DNA of 9,336 nucleotides from Anaerolineae bacterium (GTDB taxonomy: Bacteria; Chloroflexota; Anaerolineae; B4-G1; SLSP01): contig JAGHDT010000615.1 in the NCBI GenBank assembly GCA_021159805.1, positions 1 to 9,336 of the forward strand, read 5' to 3'. Below are positions 6,423-9,336 of the stretch, piece after piece (position 1 is the stretch's first letter; every line of letters begins with the position of its first letter). A program made the position numbers and the translations under genes. A model generated the notes under the pieces. It was not told the DNA's origin and searched no databases. It was given only the letters and a program-made list of their open reading frames with translations.

Positions 6423-8672
6423 ATGGAGCGCTTGAGCACATCGCTGGAGAACTACCACATCAGCGCGCTCCAGGAAATCGCCGATACCTTGGCCATTCGT
6501 ACCGATCGTCAGCCGGCGCGCAAGGGGTGGCTCGTTGGCAAGCTCAGCCGCCTGATTCCACAGATTGCGCGATCCGAGAAATTCATCCGGTCCCTGAGTG
6601 AAGCCGAACGCGCCGCTCTCGCCGTCATCCTGAAAAGAGGACCTCAAGATGACACAACACCTCGCAATATCGCGTTGCCGCTCATCCTCGCCGGTTTGGT
6701 GGCGACAGAGGACCAGTCTGCGACCACGCACCTGCCCAGAATTCAGGATGTCCTCCTGCACCTGATGCGAAAAGGCTTGGTCGTGAACCTCACCGAACCG
6801 AGTGGGGGCTCGACGCTTCGGAGACTGGACAGCGTGCAGCAGCTGGGAATCGCCCCAGAGGTACGTGCGGTGCTGCCTACCGGTATCTTGTCTCCGCCTA
6901 GCCCACAGGTCGACGAAGCAAGGTTACGGAACCTGCCGCCGATAGATATCCGCTCGGCAGACCTGAGGCGGTATCTCCGAGAGCTCTTCTTCATCTGGGC
7001 GGAACTCCGGCGACACCCCGCCAGGCTGCTCAAGTCTGGCAAGATGGGAAAACGGGATCGGCGCAGATTGACAGGGGCGCTCAGCCTGGATGAGGACACC
7101 GGTCTCGACCACATAGGTCGGCTCTGCGCTATGCTGCAGGCCCTGAACCTGGTGATCGTCGACGACACGGACTTCACAGCTGTTGAGAGCAGTGCAGCAA
7201 CACTCTTCTGGATCGCCAAACCATTGGGAAAACTTCCCAACCTGTTGCGCGCCTATACCCGACTCGCAACCGAGATCCCCAATACTCCCACGCAGGGACC
7301 CATTTTCGGATACTTCGACGGGCTGACATTGCAGCCCGTCAGCCAGATCCGCGAGCAGATCGTCGCGATGCTAGGCCAAGTAGCGGGGATAGGGTGGCTC
7401 TCTGTATCACTCTATCACAGTCTGGTGACCGGAGACGAGCCGGGCACATTGGCACTGGGGGAGGCGCGTCTACAAGTGTTACTCGGTTCGCTCCGATGGT
7501 ACGGTGAGAGTTACCGCCGTGACATCGGTGACAATCTGCGCAACGTCGAATGGCACGTCACCAAGAGCGTGCTGGAAGAACTCGGAGCCCTGGGGATTGT
7601 CGATCTGGGCTATGCGACGAGCGGCACAGAACAGGCGGAGCGCGAACTCATTGCATTCCGCGTCGTCCCCTTGGTGCGCGACTACTACGCCAACCGACCA
7701 GCCGCCGGCGCCCTTTCCGGAGAACCATGGCAGGTCATACTACAGCCGGACTTTCAGATGCTGGCACTTGGTCCCGTCCCTTTGGGCATCCTTATGAACC
7801 TGGAGCTGTTCGCCAAACACGAGAAGACCGATGACAGCGTGGTCACGTACCGCGTCACACGTGATGAGGCCTACTGGGCTTTCCAAAGACAAGAGACCGC
7901 GGCAACCATCCTGACCTATCTCGAAGAAGCAACCGGGCAGCCCGCGCCGCAGAATGTACAGCGCTCTTTGGCGGAATGGCACCGGCAATACGAGCGCATT
8001 GTGCTGCGGCGGCAGGTCAGTCTCCTGCAGGTCGATACGCCGGAGTTTCTTCAGCAACTGCTGGATGATCCCATCTTGGGAACTAAGCTGCACCGGCTCG
8101 ACGATTGCACAGCCTTTCTCCATCCGCAGGATCAACACGGTGTGCAGACCCGGTTTCGCCAGCTCGAGATCCTGACAGCTCATTCACAGGGCGCCAAGGT
8201 GGATCTCGGCAACAGCCTGCGATGGCACGACAACGAGTTGGGGACAAGAGCCACCGTGCCCAGTATCTATGTGACAGGCGCGCTGCGCCGCTTCGCCGAA
8301 CCCCACAGCGGGCGCTGGCGATTGACTGAGGAAAGCACACAGAACGCCGCTGCGACAGGGATGGATGCCCTGGACATTATCGCCACGATCACGGAAATGA
8401 CCGGGGAAAGCCTGACCGACCATTGGCAAAAGCAGCTGAAAGCATGGTCCAACCACTACGGTGGGGGACACATATCCCAGGTCCGGCTGCTGCGGTTCGA
8501 GCGGGCAGGATCACTGGAGGAACTCCGCAATGCGGAACCGATGCTGCATCGCTGGCTGCATCCACTGCCCGATACGCACGACTTGGCCATCGTCGACGAG
8601 CACCATAGTGACGAAGTCCAGGACCTGCTGACCTCGTGGGGCGTAGAGGTGACAGCGAAGCGCTGGTGGTAG
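6423..8672 (+). CDS. Helicase-associated (Helicase_C_3-type) protein, C-terminal module apparently duplicated
   Basis: A 749-residue protein resembling the helicase-associated proteins found beside XPB in actinobacteria (for example the Rv0862c type). Residues 13-70 hold a SAP-like segment and SLSEAERAALAVIL, echoing the upstream protein. A winged-helix-like stretch includes SVLEELGALGIVDLG (382-396). Residues 436-560 give the clearest Helicase_C_3 match: ILQPDFQMLALGPVPLGI (439-456), TYRVTRDEAYWAFQ (475-488), then a short WHRQYERIVL segment. A second, more diverged copy appears at 613-741: RWRLTEESTQNAAATGMDA, KAWSNHYGGG and VRLLRFERAGSLEELR. No catalytic motif is seen. It closes the operon after a 1-nt gap. 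A structural or DNA-binding partner of the helicase is the best inference; the second copy is judged by eye only. Confidence 0.82.
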   Translation: MERLSTSLENYHISALQEIADTLAIRTDRQPARKGWLVGKLSRLIPQIARSEKFIRSLSEAERAALAVILKRGPQDDTTPRNIALPLILAGLVATEDQSATTHLPRIQDVLLHLMRKGLVVNLTEPSGGSTLRRLDSVQQLGIAPEVRAVLPTGILSPPSPQVDEARLRNLPPIDIRSADLRRYLRELFFIWAELRRHPARLLKSGKMGKRDRRRLTGALSLDEDTGLDHIGRLCAMLQALNLVIVDDTDFTAVESSAATLFWIAKPLGKLPNLLRAYTRLATEIPNTPTQGPIFGYFDGLTLQPVSQIREQIVAMLGQVAGIGWLSVSLYHSLVTGDEPGTLALGEARLQVLLGSLRWYGESYRRDIGDNLRNVEWHVTKSVLEELGALGIVDLGYATSGTEQAERELIAFRVVPLVRDYYANRPAAGALSGEPWQVILQPDFQMLALGPVPLGILMNLELFAKHEKTDDSVVTYRVTRDEAYWAFQRQETAATILTYLEEATGQPAPQNVQRSLAEWHRQYERIVLRRQVSLLQVDTPEFLQQLLDDPILGTKLHRLDDCTAFLHPQDQHGVQTRFRQLEILTAHSQGAKVDLGNSLRWHDNELGTRATVPSIYVTGALRRFAEPHSGRWRLTEESTQNAAATGMDALDIIATITEMTGESLTDHWQKQLKAWSNHYGGGHISQVRLLRFERAGSLEELRNAEPMLHRWLHPLPDTHDLAIVDEHHSDEVQDLLTSWGVEVTAKRWW

Positions 8673-8698
8673 ACAACCAGTAGGGATTTGAGACTTGA

Positions 8699-8726
8699 TT
8701 GGCGCGTCCTGTGTCGGTGCTATACT
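8699..8726 (+). promoter_or_regulatory. Extended -10 promoter of the TPR/HTH gene
   Basis: TATACT (8721-8726) is preceded by TGC, giving an extended -10. TTGGCG (8699-8704) stands 16 nt upstream as a -35; TTGATT (8695-8700) is an alternative but its spacer would be 20. Transcription would start near 8733, inside a palindrome, leaving a leader of about 36 nt. No terminator is visible between the XPB operon and this promoter, so read-through is also possible. Confidence 0.6.
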
Positions 8727-8745
8727 GCCGACTGCAGTCTATACT
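8720..8745. repeat. Palindrome flanked by direct repeats at the transcription start
   Basis: The perfect 10-bp palindrome GACTGCAGTC (8730-8739) lies between two copies of CTATACT (8720-8726 and 8739-8745), the first of which is the -10 box. It covers the expected start site, a suitable place for a repressor site. It may instead be a chance arrangement. Confidence 0.35.
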
Positions 8746-8768
8746 CACCCACGTCTCTGGAGGTCGCG

Positions 8769-9336
8769 ATGAGTGATCCGGCGCAAGCAAGTGCAGCCAA
8801 ACGACGCAGGGCACAAGCCATTTACGATGGAGCCATCGCTGCCTATGAGCGTTGGGATATAGACGACGCCGTCGACGGACTGACGAACGCTGTCACGTTG
8901 CAGCCCAACAATGCCGCCTATCACTTGAGATTTGCCCAGGTACTTTCGCGAGCAGGAAAGTTTGATCGCGCGTTGCGGTCTCTGGCCAACTACCTGCGCC
9001 TGGCACCCGAATCGCAGGTCGCAGGCAGGATTGAACAACTCTTTGCCAGCGGTATGGATGCGGTGGAGGCGTACCTAACCGACAAGATGATGGCTGCTCA
9101 GATGCCAATCGAAATGATTGGTGCCTCCATTCAAATGTGGGTGGAGTTCCGCATCGCACTTGGGGAAGAAGCTCTAAGAATACCGAAACCAGGGGCCTGG
9201 GCGGCAGCGCTGGACTACACTGTGCGCAAGGTGAATCTGCGCGATATCCCGCTCGAGAAACTCGCCGGATCTTACGGCGTCTCCGTCGAAACCCTGGGAA
9301 ACCACCCCCGCACCCGGGTCCCAAGGCGGGGTGGAA
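8769..9336 (+). CDS. TPR-repeat protein with C-terminal HTH-like segment (partial, 3' end missing)
   Basis: The frame is open from ATG 8769 to the window end, 189 codons with no stop. GGAGG (8759-8763) sits 5 nt before the ATG, an excellent ribosome site. The N-terminus is Lys/Arg-rich (KRRRAQ). Residues 17-80 look like two tetratricopeptide repeats: AIAAYERWDIDDAVDGLTNA with AVTLQPNN, then YHLRFAQVLSRAGKFDRALR with YLRLAPES. Residues 145-178 (AAALDYTVRKVNLRDIPLEK to AGSYGVSVETL) resemble a helix-turn-helix of the kind with a YGVS turn. It has its own promoter, so it may be separate from the helicase operon although it points the same way. TPRs suggest protein binding and the HTH suggests DNA binding; the partner and target are unknown. 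Confidence 0.75.
   Translation, partial: MSDPAQASAAKRRRAQAIYDGAIAAYERWDIDDAVDGLTNAVTLQPNNAAYHLRFAQVLSRAGKFDRALRSLANYLRLAPESQVAGRIEQLFASGMDAVEAYLTDKMMAAQMPIEMIGASIQMWVEFRIALGEEALRIPKPGAWAAALDYTVRKVNLRDIPLEKLAGSYGVSVETLGNHPRTRVPRRGG

Noticed and set aside
2716..8672. Anti-phage defence island
   Set aside because: Helicase plus large partners can resemble defence operons, but there is no nuclease, methylase, protease or sensor domain and no mobile element. XPB with helicase-associated neighbours is a chromosomal arrangement in several phyla.
8673..8768. Intrinsic terminator after the XPB operon
   Set aside because: Only weak stems (for example CTGGT/ACCAG) without a T run are visible.
1..9336. 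CRISPR array, tRNA, rRNA, insertion sequence or attachment site
   Set aside because: No regularly spaced repeats, cloverleaf-like sequence, transposase frame or long terminal repeats were seen on either strand.

Overview
The window is dense bacterial DNA, GC-rich by eye, with almost no spare space. A bacterial XPB-type helicase beside helicase-associated proteins, a KptA homologue, and a leaderless-looking promoter fit a Chloroflexota-like organism. Actinobacteria also carry XPB with a helicase-associated neighbour, so the assignment is an inference from gene content only. There is no sign of phage, insertion sequences, CRISPR, tRNA or rRNA.

Layout. (1) Positions 1-250 lie beyond the end of the leftward operon. 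They hold an open frame cut by the left edge, which I do not recognise, and a perfect 11-bp inverted repeat. (2) A tight leftward operon runs 2601 to 251: rfbB (dTDP-glucose 4,6-dehydratase), then a TtcA-like tRNA 2-thiolation enzyme with a GTG start, then a KptA/Tpt1-like RNA 2'-phosphotransferase. Gaps are 10 nt and 1 nt. (3) A compact divergent promoter region (2602-2715) has two back-to-back sigma70-type promoters whose -35 boxes overlap and whose -10 boxes are mirror images. (4) A rightward three-gene operon runs 2716 to 8672: an XPB/Rad25-like superfamily 2 helicase and two large helicase-associated proteins. (5) After a 96-nt gap with its own extended -10 promoter comes a TPR-plus-HTH protein that runs off the right edge.

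The rightward operon is the most interesting part. All three proteins appear to carry the same alpha-helical domain (the XPB N-terminal / Helicase_C_3-like module): once at the N-terminus of the helicase, once at the C-terminus of the second protein, and apparently twice in tandem at the C-terminus of the third. The second and third proteins also share a SAP-like N-terminal helical segment, so they look like diverged paralogues. This suggests a multi-subunit XPB machine in which accessory proteins re-use the helicase's own N-terminal fold, plausibly for DNA repair or transcription-coupled remodelling. The function is inferred, not shown.

The leftward operon pairs two RNA-modifying enzymes with a nucleotide-sugar enzyme. 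The KptA homologue keeps the Arg-His pair and later motifs but has lost the His of the usual Tyr-His-Gly-Thr NAD+-binding motif, so its chemistry is in doubt.
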